This document shows positions 1 through 13,019 of a stretch of 64,000 nt of DNA, piece by piece; the first letter of the stretch is position 1; every line of letters begins with the position of its first letter. This DNA comes from Epichloe hybrida (Eukaryota > Ascomycota > Sordariomycetes > Hypocreales > Clavicipitaceae): positions 620,001 through 684,000 of the forward strand of contig JAFEKR010000026.1 of assembly GCA_019022495.1 (NCBI GenBank), read 5' to 3'. A model generated the notes under the pieces. The model worked only from the letters and a program-made list of their open reading frames with translations, was not told the DNA's origin and searched no databases. The position numbers and the translations under genes were made by a program.

Positions 1-382
1 TAACTACTACCTTTTTTATCCTTATAGTAAAGGGTATAGCTTTAGATAGGGTTATAGAATATTATATATCCTTAGCTATAGTGTTACTATTATTTAGCTA
101 ATCCTAAGTAATATATAGTATAGTTCTAGTAAATTAGGTTATTCTTCTCCTTATATTACTCTTAGGTAGCTAGTAAAAGAAGCTTTAGAATTATAAAAAT
201 AAAGAAATAGCTAGGTAAGAGGTATAGGGGCGTTTATATATTAACTAAAGCTTACTAGGTCTAAGTGTGTTATATATATAAGTTACTAACTTATAGCTAG
301 TAGCTTGCTAGTGTTACGTGGACCTAGCCCTATAGCGTAGTGCGCTAGCGGGGTGCACCTATGTTGTGAGTGGGGCCTCACA
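1..382 (-). mobile_element. Ty3/Gypsy element (Gypsy-B family), partial, cut by window edge
   Basis: This is the reverse complement of the start of the element at 19523-28146. Positions 192-382 match its 5' LTR (191 bp, against 198 bp there; the difference is a 7-bp indel near the LTR start). Positions 1-191 match the beginning of its internal region. The copy therefore lies on the minus strand with its 5' LTR ending at 382 (terminal TGTGAGG on the minus strand) and its body running off the left of the window. The outer LTR edge keeps GC-rich sequence while the inner part is TpA-rich. No coding potential remains. The far LTR and the target duplication (predicted CTCTT at 383-387) cannot be checked here. 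Confidence 0.85.
192..382 (-). repeat. 5' LTR of the partial Gypsy-B copy
   Basis: It aligns with the LTR at 19523-19720 in reverse complement. The GTGCACC and GCTAGCG blocks and the TGTGAGGCC terminus are recognisable. Apart from one 7-bp indel, the differences are almost all C/T or G/A. Confidence 0.85.
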
Positions 383-870
383 CTCTTACTTAACTTTATA
401 ACTTTTATAGTTTTTTATAATATCATCTTAGAAAAGAAGGGATTTATAAAAGTGGGTCTAAAGTGGGTCTATTTAATTATATCTCTTACTTAATTTTATT
501 ACTTTTATAGTTTTTATAACATAGTCTTAGAAAAGAAAGGATTTATAAAAGTGGATCTAAAAGTGGGTCTATTCATTATACTTGTTACTTAGTTATAGCT
601 TTTCTAGTTTTTATAATCTAGTTCTATAAAAGAAAATATTAATAAAAGTGGGTCTAAAGTGGGTCTTGTTAGATATATCTTTTATTTATTACTAGCTTTT
701 ATACTTTTTTATAATCTAGTTAAAGAAAAAAGAGATATTAAAGTTTATTATTATTATTATTACTATTATAGCTAAAGTACTAGTACTAGCTATATAGAAA
801 GCTAACTAAGGTAAATAATATATTTTTACTATTATTATTTTAAATATTATTTTAAAAAAACATAAGAAAG
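383..870. repeat. AT-rich block with ~100-bp tandem units carrying paired GTGGGTCT motifs
   Basis: Three units of about 100 bp (motif pairs near 451-470, 551-570 and 647-666) each contain a CTTACTTA-like stretch, a TTTTATA run and an adjacent pair AAAAGTGGGTCT/AAAGTGGGTCT. The same motif pair and similar flanks occur inside the hAT-like elements at 15057-15430 and 27180-27600, so this is probably a degraded relative or fragment. No gene is visible. Confidence 0.55.
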
Positions 871-1446
871 TGTTGGAACAAGCATAATATTAACAAGGCT
901 ACGCGCCTCTGATTAGCTAGGCGCGTTGCATCGCGGACCCACATGTCCGGCCTAACCGCGCCGCGATTGGCGTTAGCACATGTAGCCTCTTTGCTAATAA
1001 CCCTAATTAAGGCCTCTTTTCCTATAATAAATAGTATACTCTCTTTGCTTTTATTTAATCTCTCTTTTGCTTATGGAGATAGACTAGAATATATAATAAT
1101 TATGTGTACTTTAGTTTACCTTAAAAACCTTATATATAGGTTAATAGTATCCTATAGATACTAATACTAATTAGTAGTTATCTCTATAAATACTATAGAT
1201 TAGTAAGGTTTATAAAAGAGGTATTAGTATTAAGGACTTACCTTATAAAAGAGAAAGTGCTACTCTAAGATACTAAATATGCTAAGGAAGAAGTATATTC
1301 TAGCTTTCCTTTTACCTTAAGTAACTATAACTAGCTCTATACTAAATCTAAGCTTATTAACTTAATTAAGGCCTAGTTAGTAACTAACCTAACCTATCTT
1401 TATTTATTTAATTAGCGCGTCTATTATATAAACAAACCCTTAGAAG
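871..1446. mobile_element. Possible LTR-element relic beginning with TGTTGGAAC
   Basis: At 871 the sequence changes abruptly from pure AT to a GC-rich segment starting TGTTGGAACA, a typical Copia-type LTR start. It stays GC-rich to about 990 and then becomes TpA-rich. This intact-edge, degraded-interior pattern resembles the 5' LTRs of the resolved elements in this window. I found no partner LTR and no matching 3' end, so it may be a solo or truncated LTR. The open frame at 943-1164 has no recognisable domain and is probably accidental. Confidence 0.35.
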
Positions 1447-1516
1447 CAGAGCATTGCAATACAATACAATACATTACACAATATAATACATCCAAAATTT
1501 TACAATACAATACAAT

Positions 1517-1751
1517 TGTTATAGACTCGAGCTGTGAGCTCGGGTTAAGTCCAGCTCCGGAAAGGCTCCGGAAAGTATACGCACTCTAGGCAAAGGGGTT
1601 AGGGCTTTACGTAGACCACGCACGGACCGCATATAAGGGGATATATATCCAGATGCTATGTAACACTAGTAAAGTTCTCCTTTCCTTCTATAAGAATAAT
1701 ATTCTTATTCTAAATGCTTATATATAGTAGCTATAAGGCTAGTTCCTAATA
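1517..1751 (+). repeat. 5' LTR of Gypsy-A
   Basis: It starts TGTTATAG and ends CCTAATA (CCTAACA in the partner). The first ~150 bp keep their C and G residues, and the last ~70 bp are TpA-converted relative to the 3' LTR. Confidence 0.88.
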
Positions 1752-4700
1752 TATATTATTTTTTACTATAGAAATAATCTAGCCTGTGAATACACTATTA
1801 CTACTAGATATAATAGGTAATAATAAGTTAACATGCTTATAATAATAGGTAGAATAGTAGGCGGAGTAAATCTAGTACTTAGCTTATGTATAAAATATAG
1901 TACTTACACTAACCTAGATTAAGCAAAAACCCTTACTAATAAGTCCCTCCTTTAATAGTAATAGGGTCTTATTTATAGCCTAGAAGGGCCTTATAACTTA
2001 TAAACTACTAGTAAATAAGGAGTTTATTAGTAGTAATTAGGATTAGTATGTTTTATTTACTAGAACCTATTAGCTAAGGTCTAAGTATAAGTTATACCTT
2101 TCTTTAAGAAGGGTTACCTTAAGAACTTTTATTTATCTTAGCTTCTTAATTACCTAGGGGAGATATTTAATAACCCTTACTAATAGGAAATAGCTATTAT
2201 AAAACTTAACTAGTTAATATAATAATAGAATAAAAGGTTTAGTAACTTCTATATTTGCTTTAAATAGAAGTTAGCTTTAGCTAGGGGGCTTAGGTAGGTA
2301 AACTTAGTAAAGTTATCTAAGTTATGTATAGTGCTTAATAAGTAAATAAGGGACTATAATATTAGGTAAGATATTCCCTAGGCTAACTATATGGTGGTAA
2401 TAGCTTACTATTAAAGCATTATACTAGATATTAAGTCCTACTAACTAGAGGAAAAACACTATATATAGAAATAAGGTAATATAGCGCCTAGGCATAACAA
2501 GGCTAAGATATAGGATAAGGATATACTAATAATAAATGTCCACTCTATAGGTATGTTAGGGACCTAATAAAATTCTAGAAAGTCTATAGGTTACTATAAG
2601 TTAGGTAATAAAAGAGGTAGTAAACAAGCTAAGTAGGTTACCTAGGATATGCTTAACACGCGCTATAATAAGGGTTAATGCTTATAATATAGCTTCTCTA
2701 AGTATTTTACTATAGTATACTTACTATATCCTACTATCTATCCTTAGATAAAGTCTTCTATAAATACTTATAACACTAAAGAGATACCCGCTATTAACTT
2801 AGATAATAAATCTATAGACTAGTTAGAAAAAGAGTAACCCTATTATTAAGTTATTTAATAGGGAATATAGGGAAGAGGTATATAGGGGCTTTATAGTATA
2901 TAGTTATTACTAGTAGGGACTATAAGGAGATCTAAAGTAATATAGATTTAAGCCCCTTCTTAGTTCCTATATTAATTAATAAGACTACCTTTACAAATAC
3001 TTAGGTTAATATAGGTTATAACTACTATACTACTATAAGTAAACACCTAGTCTAAAAGCTTTAATTAGAATACCTCTCTCTTCTAACTAAGAGGTTAGTT
3101 TACACTACTATTAGTGTGAAATAAGGGGAAAAGGAGAGTTAGGAGAAATAATTATATATATTATATATAGTTTAGTTTTAACTAGATTTAGATAAATAGG
3201 AGATACTAATTGTGGTATATGTAATCCTAGGATTAATAAGGTAACTAATCCTAGGGATACTATAGATAGAATAGAATAAAATTAAGCTAGATATAGCATA
3301 GTAGTATGTTTATATTAGCTCTACAAATAGGTTATATATATAGGCTATAGTAGATAGGAGAGTTAACTATCCTATAGTTTTAATTCTTAGCTTAACCTTT
3401 ACGGGTTTAGTATAATATATATATAAGCGAAAGGAGAATATCTAGCTATACGCTATAAGCTTATAGGAGATTATATTAATCTTATAGATTAATACAACCC
3501 TAGAATTTATAGAGGGGGAGCTTCTTACTTCCTTGCTAGAGGTATTATAGGATTTTTAAGACTTATTTCTAGAAAGTAAGGCAAGTGCCCTACCCCTATA
3601 TTAAGGGAAGTTAGACTACTATATTTAACTAAAGCGTAATATAAATAGCAGTAAGCCTAACTTACTATAGGTATCTTTATATAATATGCCCTAAGAATAT
3701 CTGCTTAAGATCTAGAAGTAGGTAATAGACTTAATAAATAAGGGGTGGATTTAAGCGAGCTTCTTATTAGTAATAGCCCTAGTGCTACTTATAAAGAAGC
3801 CTAGGGGTGGCTAGAGGTTTTGTGTAAACTATTGCGTGCTTAATAAGATTATAGAATAAGACTATTACCCTCTGCTATTAGTAAAGGAAATGCTATAGTT
3901 ACTATTAGAGGTAAAGTGATTTATAAAGCTAGATATATAATTAGTATTCTATTATATATATATTACTAAAGGCAAGGAACACTAGACTGTATTTCAGACT
4001 AGGTTTAGCTTGTTTAAATGGCTTATGTGTCCCTTTAGGTTAGCAGGTGTGCTAGTAACTTTCTAATAATATATTAATAGCGCGCTAAGTAGGATACTTA
4101 GTAATTATATTACTATGTATCTTGATAATATGCTTGTTTACTTAGGTGGTTTAAGGAGGGACTATATATAGAAGGTTTGTAGTGTGCTAGCTAGATTATA
4201 ATAGGCTAGCCTAAACCTAGATATTAAGAAATATATCTTTACTACTAAAGAGGTTAAGTACTTAGGGTTTATTATTTAGGTAAGGAAAGCTATCTATCTA
4301 GATAAAGAAAAGATTATAGTAATTTAGGATTAGGAGGCACTAACTAGGGTTTAGGGGGTTTGTGGTTTTCTAGGGTTTGCTAACTTTTATTATAACTTTA
4401 TACTAGATTTCTTAAATATTACAGGTCCTCTAATTAACTTAACAAAGAAAGGGGTCCTATTTTACTAGATAGAGGTATATAATAAGGCCTTTAAGGTATT
4501 AAAGTTAGCTTTTATATTATACCTAATCCTAGCTTAGTAGGATCCTAAAAGGGACACGTTAGTAGAGGCAGACTACTCTAGAATAGCCCTAGGGGGGTGT
4601 CTCTTCTAGTTTAGTAATAATAGTATTCTATATCTAGTAGCTTACTATTTAGCTTAATTATAACCTGCTTAGTGGAATTATATAATTTATAATAAGGAGT

Positions 4701-6065
4701 TACTAGTAATTATCTCCTGTCTTAAGGTATGGTTAGTAGAGCTATAGGGTGTAAGCAAACTGTTTATAATTCTAATAGACTATAAGAACCTTAAGTACTT
4801 TATAGCGCTAAGGGAGATGTCTAAATATTAAGCTTAGTAAGTAAAGACTTTAGTACTCTTTAATTTCTATTTATATTATAGACTAGGCACTTAAGTAAAA
4901 TAACTAGACACGCTATTATAGCGTTATTTAGAGAGGCTAGGAATAGAAAGGGTAAAGGCACTAATTATCTAGTTAGTAACTAGTTCTATAAAGTTTTCCC
5001 TTAAGGGGAGGTAACTATATATTTACCTTAAACTTATTATAGTAGTAGAGGGGAGTGTGTCTAATAGTAGCCTAATAGAGTCAAGGGTCCTGCCTACTAG
5101 TAAGTTAATGTTTATAGATAAACACCTTTAGTCTCTATAGGATTAGTCTTTAGCCTAGGATAAGGTATATAAGTTATAGATAGACACTATAGTGGTAGGG
5201 GCTAGGAAGTTCCTAGATGCTGCTAACACTAGAGAATAGATTATGGATTATTAGATTAGCGTAAAGGGGTTACTCTAATTCTAAGGATAGATATAGGTCC
5301 CTAAGTAGGAGCTATTAACTATAATATTAATATAGCGCGTTTACGACTTGCCCTTATTAGGTTACCTAGGTTAAAATATAACCTTTAAAGCGCTTTAAAG
5401 AGACTTTTACTAGGATAGTATATTATAGGATATGGCCTAGTTTATATAAAACTATTACTACTATAGAGGGTGGAAAAGCTAGTAACTATAATAAGGCTTG
5501 CTAAAACCTATTCCGCCCCCTAATAGGTACTAGTCACAAATATTTATTAACTTTATAACTAACCTTCTAGTAAAAACATAGGATTAGCTATGGTTCCTTA
5601 TAGTTATTACTAATTAGCTCTTAAAGTATATCTAGTTAGAAGTAATGTTATTAATAGAGGCTAGGGCGTGTGTAGAATAATTTAAATACTACTAGTAGTG
5701 TTTCCACGGATTCCTTATATAAATTATTATAGATTATAGGTTAGACTAGCTAAGTAATTTTTAGATAGAACTCTATGATAGGGTTAGCGTGTAATAGCTA
5801 CTTTTTACTATATATTACCTGTAGATAGATAGTGGTATGGAAAGGGTAAACTAGGAAGTATAAGCTATATTACGTGTAATACTATCTTTCTCCTAATTTA
5901 AATAGCTAGATTACTTACTAGCTTGCTAGCTGGTATTAAATAATAGGGATTTATTAGTAACTAGGATAAGCATAAATATAGCACTCTATAGGTTTAATAT
6001 AGCTATAATTTAGGATTTATTACCTACGGGGTAATCTGCTATATTAGTAAAGGGGAGGGCTTAAG

Positions 6066-6296
6066 TGTTAGTTACACTAAGGGATTGGTATGCACTAGTG
6101 CAACGTAGGGTCAGGTTTAATAATATAATAAGGTCTAAAGATTAAAGCTATCTATAGCGTTATGTGGCCACAAGAAAAGAGGGACGCGAGTCACGTGTGT
6201 ACCTTGCGTACGGGTGTAGCTAATCATAGTGTGGCGCTGCTACACGTGCTTCACTTTCCTAGTGGTTAACCTAATGTTAACCTAGTTATTGTAATA
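6066..6296 (-). repeat. Left LTR (3' LTR in element orientation) of the Copia element
   Basis: It aligns over 231 bp with 12109-12339. It is preserved near the outer edge (GCAACGTAGGGTCAGG) and mutated inward (GTATCGCAACA-like end reduced to TTGTAATA). Confidence 0.88.
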
Positions 6297-9200
6297 CTAG
6301 TAACTTCTCTTTTTAGGAAGAAAGTAAGGTAGGATAGATCTAGTACTAAAAGAGGGAATTAGTGGGTATATAAATGAAATAAGCCTATGTAAGGATAAGT
6401 GGGTCTAATGTTGAATTCGGACTCCCTATTAGTTAACAATGAAATGCAAGAAAAAAAAATCGCTTAATCTGCGAATTAGGAAGTAGGCTTGATTAGGAGC
6501 TCCAAAAGCTTGAAAACGTAATAAAAATCAGAATTGTTTGAAATAAACATAAGTGGATATAGGGAATTAAAATAAGGGCTTCTTATTAGCTTAGCTATGG
6601 TTAGACTGGACTTTTATTAATCTTATCCGGTCTTTAGTCTCTTTACCTAGCCTTTAACTTAAATTATAGCTTTATTTGAGTTAATGAAGGTCTTAAGGCT
6701 CTTATTTAGAGATACCTTTGTCATTACGTTAGCAAGGTTATTATTACTATTAATCCATCGTACTTCGTAGATCTCTTGTCGCTTGTATGATTGCTAAAGT
6801 GCCATAATGTTAATTATAAGGCATTTCTCCTTTATAGAACCTAGCTTTATAAGACACTTATATAATAAAAAAGAGTTTATATAAATGATCGTAGGGATAT
6901 GGTTAATCTTTAATTAGTCCGTGATTATATTAAGGGTCGTGGTAATTGCATAGGCTACATTAGCACCTTATACTATTAAGTATAGTTTAGAAGTAAGGGC
7001 GCTATAGGTTATATACTTGCTCTTTGTTAAGCTATACGTAACAATGTTACCTTTTAAGGTGAATGTGTTATCTTTTGTCTCTTTATTACTAATTATAATT
7101 ACGTATCCTATCTAGGAACTTAGATCTTTGTTATTAGCAAGGGATCTATCTATAAACACAAATAACTTTACATTCTTGAGATCTAGAGGGATGTAATGTA
7201 AGCCTTAGTCTTGATGTTAGATCTGCTAGTTAAGTCGCTTGTTCAATCAAGTTATATTATTAGGAGTCAGATCTTGATGTTATGCTACGATTAAGAGGTT
7301 GTAAAGGGCTTCAGGTTAACAGATAGTTACAATATAACTTCCTTATGCTTATTGTTTAACGTAATCTTGTTTTATAGTTAGCGATTGCAAGTTGATTTGC
7401 CTAATCTTCTTGCTCTAGCCTTTCTAATGAAGTTCTATTAAGTTATTAGCGTTCTAGGTAAGGATATAACTATTAAAGATAAGGGGATTCTTAGCTAATA
7501 GCTTCTGCTTTAGCTTTACTAAGAGATTCACCTTTTATAGTTCCTTCTCTTTAAGGTTATAGAAATCCTAGTTACTAAGGCCTAGTGTATTATTAGTCTG
7601 CATGCTAACTACCCTAAAGAGGTTATTATTATTCTCTTCCGTGATTAGCAAGCATAGGTCGTAGGACAAAGTCATTATCTTAAGTATCTCTTTGTAGTAA
7701 TAGAAGTAGGTTACGAACTAGTAGGTTCTAGCTTCTATAATTCTATATAAAGGCTTAATAACTTCTATAATAGTTCCTTTAGGGAACAGATATGCTATCT
7801 GCTTAGGTAATATAGTAATAATTAATCTTATAAGCTGCGTTTTTGATTGCATATAAGCTTATGTAATATCTCGAATCCATAGGATAATTCCTCTGGATCT
7901 AAGTAATGGTGCGATCGCGACAATTAATCATTGGCTTGATCTTTGGATTATTAGGGATTAGGTTAGGATGAATTCCTTCCCTTTATTATTTATCCCTTAA
8001 ATCATAAGTTATAACTTTTTATATAGCGTAGCTATTCCTTTACCTTTAATTTCTCTTACTATACGAGATTTAAAGAGTCTCTTATTACTATATTTAGCAG
8101 GATCAAATAGCGTGAATCTAAACATATTACAGGCTTGCAAAGTATTAATCTTAATCTAATTTAATAGCTTAAAGGGCTTACCTAGGGTTATAATCTTTCC
8201 TTCTTAACGTAACTAAAGGGCTAGATCCTAATCGGCTTCTTCCTTTGCTATAATAAATACTATACTTAACTCGCTATTAGCTATAAGTTCCTCTATTAAT
8301 ACTTCCTCTTAGTCTTTATTTACTAAGTATATAGTTACTATATATTTAGTTCCTACAAGGTTAAATTAAACTATAAGCTTCTTTTATAGTCTTTTATGCT
8401 TTCTCTTAGGCTATAGTGATTCCTTATTTATTTCTAAAGCTTTAGGGATAATCTCTTTAATTATTAGGGTTTTATTTATATCCATAGCTTAGTCTTTACC
8501 TCTAGGTATTAACTTATAAAGTTCTTTAGCATAGTATAGGTTATAATAGTATAGTTTAACAACTATTAATTAGAATCTTATTAGTTTATAAGGCATTTAA
8601 AGGGTATAGGTTTCTCTATTAGTAGTAAGAAGCTTATAGGGGCCGTGCTATCTATCTTTCTCTCTCTATACACGTATATCTAACTATAATAGAAGTTAGT
8701 GTATTAGTAGCGTATTTAGGCTATTTCGGGTTCTTAGAGCATTATGAACTTATTGCTTTGCTAGGAGTTATCAGACCTTATTAGTAGCTTTACGAATTAC
8801 TTTAGCTTATTAAATAATAGATACACTTAGCGGTAACTTATTAGTTATCCATAGATATGCACTAAAGATAAGAATTATAGGAATAAGACTATTAGGGCCT
8901 GCTAAGTTATTCACAGCTTTTATAGCTATCTAAAGTTATTACTTAGGCGTAAGATCTTAACCTATAGAGTCTATAATAATTATATAGGCTTACTATAATG
9001 GTTTATAATAGTGTTTAACTTTTCTAATACTATTATAGGCCTTAACTAGAACTTTATTAATCTTAATTAATAGTAATTATATATAATACTTAAATTCTAC
9101 TAATATAAAGTTCTTTCTAGTATTATAGATAATCTATTCTAGAGGACTAAGGTAAGTGTTAATCTAGCATTCACGTAAGGCATTCTAAATATTATATACC

Positions 9201-12108
9201 TTCTGCTTATTTAGATTAAGGAATTAGGCTGCTTAAAACAAGGTTATAGAATTAATAACATAAAGAATAGGTTATTTATTAATTTAAACAATATTAACTA
9301 TAATCTCGTAGTTAAACTTATAGTTATCTTTAATTGTAAACTTAAATCTACCTAGAGCCTTTCCGTTTATTTGGCAATAGTAGCAAATTTTAGTTAATTA
9401 TTTAATAGCCTTTACTTTAATATTATATCTAGCTTAGTTTAGTATCTTTGTAAGCCATTTAACTAATAGGTGACTAAATCATTAATATAGTTAATAGAGT
9501 TCTATTTCTAATAGGTGGAAAGCTACTATTTCTCTAGCTTTTAGAGTTTACTAAAGATATCCCTATTTCCTAATAATAGGAACTATCTTATTATCCTAGA
9601 TTAATACGTTTGCAAGGTTATTTACCTTAACGCGTAACCTATCTATATTATCTAAAGAGAATAAGAAAGGCATATGTGTGTTAATCACATAGAAAGGGAT
9701 ATTACCTAGTTCCATTAGTACGTTAACTACTCCTTTTGTGATTACGCTCCTAGCACTAAATTTAATTATCTTTTCCAGAGTTAGTTTAATCTTTAGTAAT
9801 AGTATTAATCTTAGTAAAGCTTATACTTATCTAATTCTAGCTGTTAAGACACCTAAGGCTCCTATATTAGGTATTATCCCTTAAAAAACTTCTTTAAAGT
9901 AATATTCCTCTAAAACATAAGAGGTTTTTATATTATTAAAGGGATTATACTTAAGGTATACGTGCTTAAACGATTTATCTCTTAGGATATTAATAACATT
10001 ACTATTAACTAGTTAAAATCCTAATATAAAGAATTATATAATACTTAGCTAGTTAAACTTTAATATAGAAGTCTTTTTAGTATTATTATCCTTGTCTTTG
10101 TTATTATTAGACTTAACAAAGGTTTCGGCTAATTCCCACGCTCTATTAGCAAGGTTATTAGCTTCTTTAGATGCTTAGCCTTCGTAGGCCGCGAGGAATA
10201 CCTAATACTTTTTCTCTATTAGCGGTAATTAGTATCTCTTATTCTTTTACTAGTGCTCTTTTGCCTCTTTCTAGTCTTTTTCTAGATAGTTTGTTAACTA
10301 GTATTCGTTCTTATTATAAATGTAGTATTTACTATAGTTACGGCCTTAGTTATAGTAACCATAGCCTCTGTCTTAACCTCGTTGATTATATAGTTAGTTA
10401 TAACAGCGGTCTGTGAACATCACCTCTGATTTGTTAGTATTAGTAGTACTAACGGTGCTTTAGTTAAATTAGGCAGCTGATTTGTTAGCTTTAGTAATAG
10501 AGATTGATTTACGGAGGTCTCTAGCAAGTCCTTTAAAGCTAGGTGAATGATTGTATTTAGCTTGCCTACACTCTAGAACACTAGAAATTACGCTTAGGGT
10601 CTAATAATAGAGTTTTATATTAACTATTAATAAGGGAAAGAGTTCTCTATAAATACGTTTAAGGGTTATGAGTAGAATCTTAAGATAATCTAGTTTAGAT
10701 TTGTCTGGATTAGTAGCGATAATATTCCTAAGCATTATACTATTCTATTCTTAGTAATAGAACTATTAATTACTTTCTGTTTTAAATCATTAATAAACGT
10801 CGTTAACTATTTATTTATATGTAAAGCCTTTGTTTACTAGATAATTAAGGTAATACTACTTAGCATTACCTAAAAGCATAATAGAAAGGGCCTTGTGTAT
10901 ATATTCCCACGGGAGATTTAGTTTGTTATATTTGTTCTAGAATAAGTTAACTTTTAGCATGAGAAAGTTATATATCTTCCTATTATAATAGTTATTATCC
11001 TTATAGCTTTTCATGAGTTCTAAGATCTTTCTTACGATTTAATCTTTAGATAGGATTGTCACTATTTGTATAGCTAGGGTCATCTGTTATATTAGTTATT
11101 CCAGGATAATTGGCGGAATTATCGGATTTATCAGGGGTTTAGGTGTGTTTCTTCCTAGAGGTAGTTATGTAGCTAGAGGGTTATTTAAAACGGGATTGTG
11201 AGGGTTATTAATCAGGGGATTATATATAGGAGGATTATATACTAAAGGGTAATGGATAGGGGTAGTGTAAATTGAAGGGCTTATGATTAGAGGGCTTTTA
11301 AGGGCGGGATTATTTAAAGAGAGGAATTTACCTATAGCAATTTGCTTCGTGATTTCGTTTTCAGGCTACTATGACATTATTTCTTCTTTAAGGACTTAAA
11401 TTAATGATTTAACAATCTTACTGCTTTAATTTCGAATAATATAGATGCTATTCTTACGTAAGTAGTCTTATAATTCGTGTACTAAAGGTTATAAAGCTTG
11501 ATTAAGTGTTTCTTTTGTCTAGCCATTAAGGTTATCACAGAAGATCTCCTAAAGGGCAAGATCTTTATATTAACCGCTCTTATAGACATTAATTATCTAA
11601 GCAAGATAGTTATTAAGCTCCTATTCCTTAGTAGTCTAAGGATCTAGTTCTCTTAAGCTCTCCTAGTTAGTAGTAATAACTAAGGTATATTTTTAAAGTT
11701 ATAGAGGTAGGCTTACTTTGTTAGGTCTTAACTAGGCAAGCTGCTTTCCTTTAGTAGTCTATAATAAAGCTTATTTATTACTTAGGGGTACTATTATTAA
11801 TAGTCTTTAGTTAGTGAGGCTAAGGGATTTTTAACTAGTAAGGTTAAGGGGTTTTTAATCTCTAGTTCAAGAAGTTATATATAACTATAAACTCTTAGTT
11901 AGTTAATTAGTTTTCTTGTAATAGATAATAGGATTAATTCTTCTATTAATAGTTAGAGACTTACTAATAGAAAAAGTTAAATCCCTAGGAAGCCTAATAT
12001 CTAGTATCTAGAGTCTATTTTCCTTTAGCACACTTCCTTAGGCAGCTAAAGGAAGGCCTCTTCTTAAGTGGTTCCTAGCTTATCTGTGGTTTTTTAACTA
12101 CTAATTAG

Positions 12109-12339
12109 TATTGGTTATACTAAGGGATTAGTATGCACTAGTGTAACGTAGGGTTAGGTTTAATAATATAATAAGGTCTAAAGATTAAAGCTATCTATAG
12201 CGTTATATAGCCACAAGAAAAGGGGGACGCGAGTTACGTGTGTGCCTCGCGTACGGGTGCAGCTAATCACAGTGCGGCGCTGCCGCACGTGCTTCACTTT
12301 CCTAGTGGTCAACCCGATGTTAACCCGGTTGTCGCAACA
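12109..12339 (-). repeat. Right LTR (5' LTR in element orientation) of the Copia element
   Basis: It aligns with 6066-6296. Here the inward (left) part is TpA-converted and the outer (right) part keeps GC-rich sequence such as GTGCGGCGCTGCCGCACGTG and ends TCGCAACA. Confidence 0.88.
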
Positions 12340-13019
12340 TTAAGCCTTTCTATAATATTTAAAAGATAGTATAGATTTAATATAGGCTATGATAGCCTTT
12401 ATCTAGTAATAATAGTAGGAGAATATAAATAGTAGTTATAGGCTAGCGGAGCGATTCTAGGTTAGGGACTATATATGGCTTAGCCTTTATAATATTAAAA
12501 TAAACTATCCCTATAAGAAGTTAGATTAAGTTATAGCTAAATATAAGGTACTTAAGGTACTTATACCCTTAATAGTTAGGTTAGATATCCTAAGGGGACT
12601 ATATCCTATCTTTTATATTAACTTAATTTAGCGTGTAGCAGATGATTTGCTACTAAGCTAAAGACTAGCTAATAAATGTTTACTACTAGAGCTAGTTATA
12701 ATAAATACTAATAATAATCTCATAGAGTATTAGGTAAAGGAAATCCTTATAGCTAAGAATACACTAGGTAAGGGTTTAAACCGGAATGTCTTAGTTAAAT
12801 AGAGAGGTTATGTATAGCTAACTTAGAAGCTATTAGAAAGTATAGTATATATAGAAGCACTTAACTATTTTAAATTATAATAAGGGAATATATAGATAAA
12901 TAATAGCCCTAAAAGAGTGTATTTTAATTTAACTAAAGATAGCTAAAAGACGCCTAATTTCTATCTGATTTACGTATAACCTAGCGCTGAAATTCTACTA
13001 TAATGTAAAATAATTTAGG

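Larger units (their letters stand above)
6066..12339 (-). mobile_element. Ty1/Copia LTR retrotransposon nested in Gypsy-A, RIP-degraded
   Basis: This 6,274-bp element has 231-bp LTRs (6066-6296 and 12109-12339) with TGTTGG..CAACA-type ends, bounded by the 5-bp duplication TTAAG (6061-6065 and 12340-12344). Orientation comes from the minus-strand translation near 6780-6700, which gives EVRWINSNNNLANVMTK. This is recognisable as the C-terminal RNase H end of fungal Copia polyproteins (family form VRWI..NPADAMTK). A second RNase H block, SLTKSKYITYSALTSKLY, lies just upstream on the minus strand. No intact frame remains. The short plus-strand open frame at 10171-10416 is antisense and not a gene. 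Confidence 0.88.

Noticed and set aside
943..1164. 73-codon hydrophobic open frame
   Set aside because: It sits in an LTR-like relic with RIP composition; no conserved residues seen.
10171..10416. 81-codon open frame on the plus strand
   Set aside because: It lies antisense inside the degraded Copia element and has no recognisable domain.
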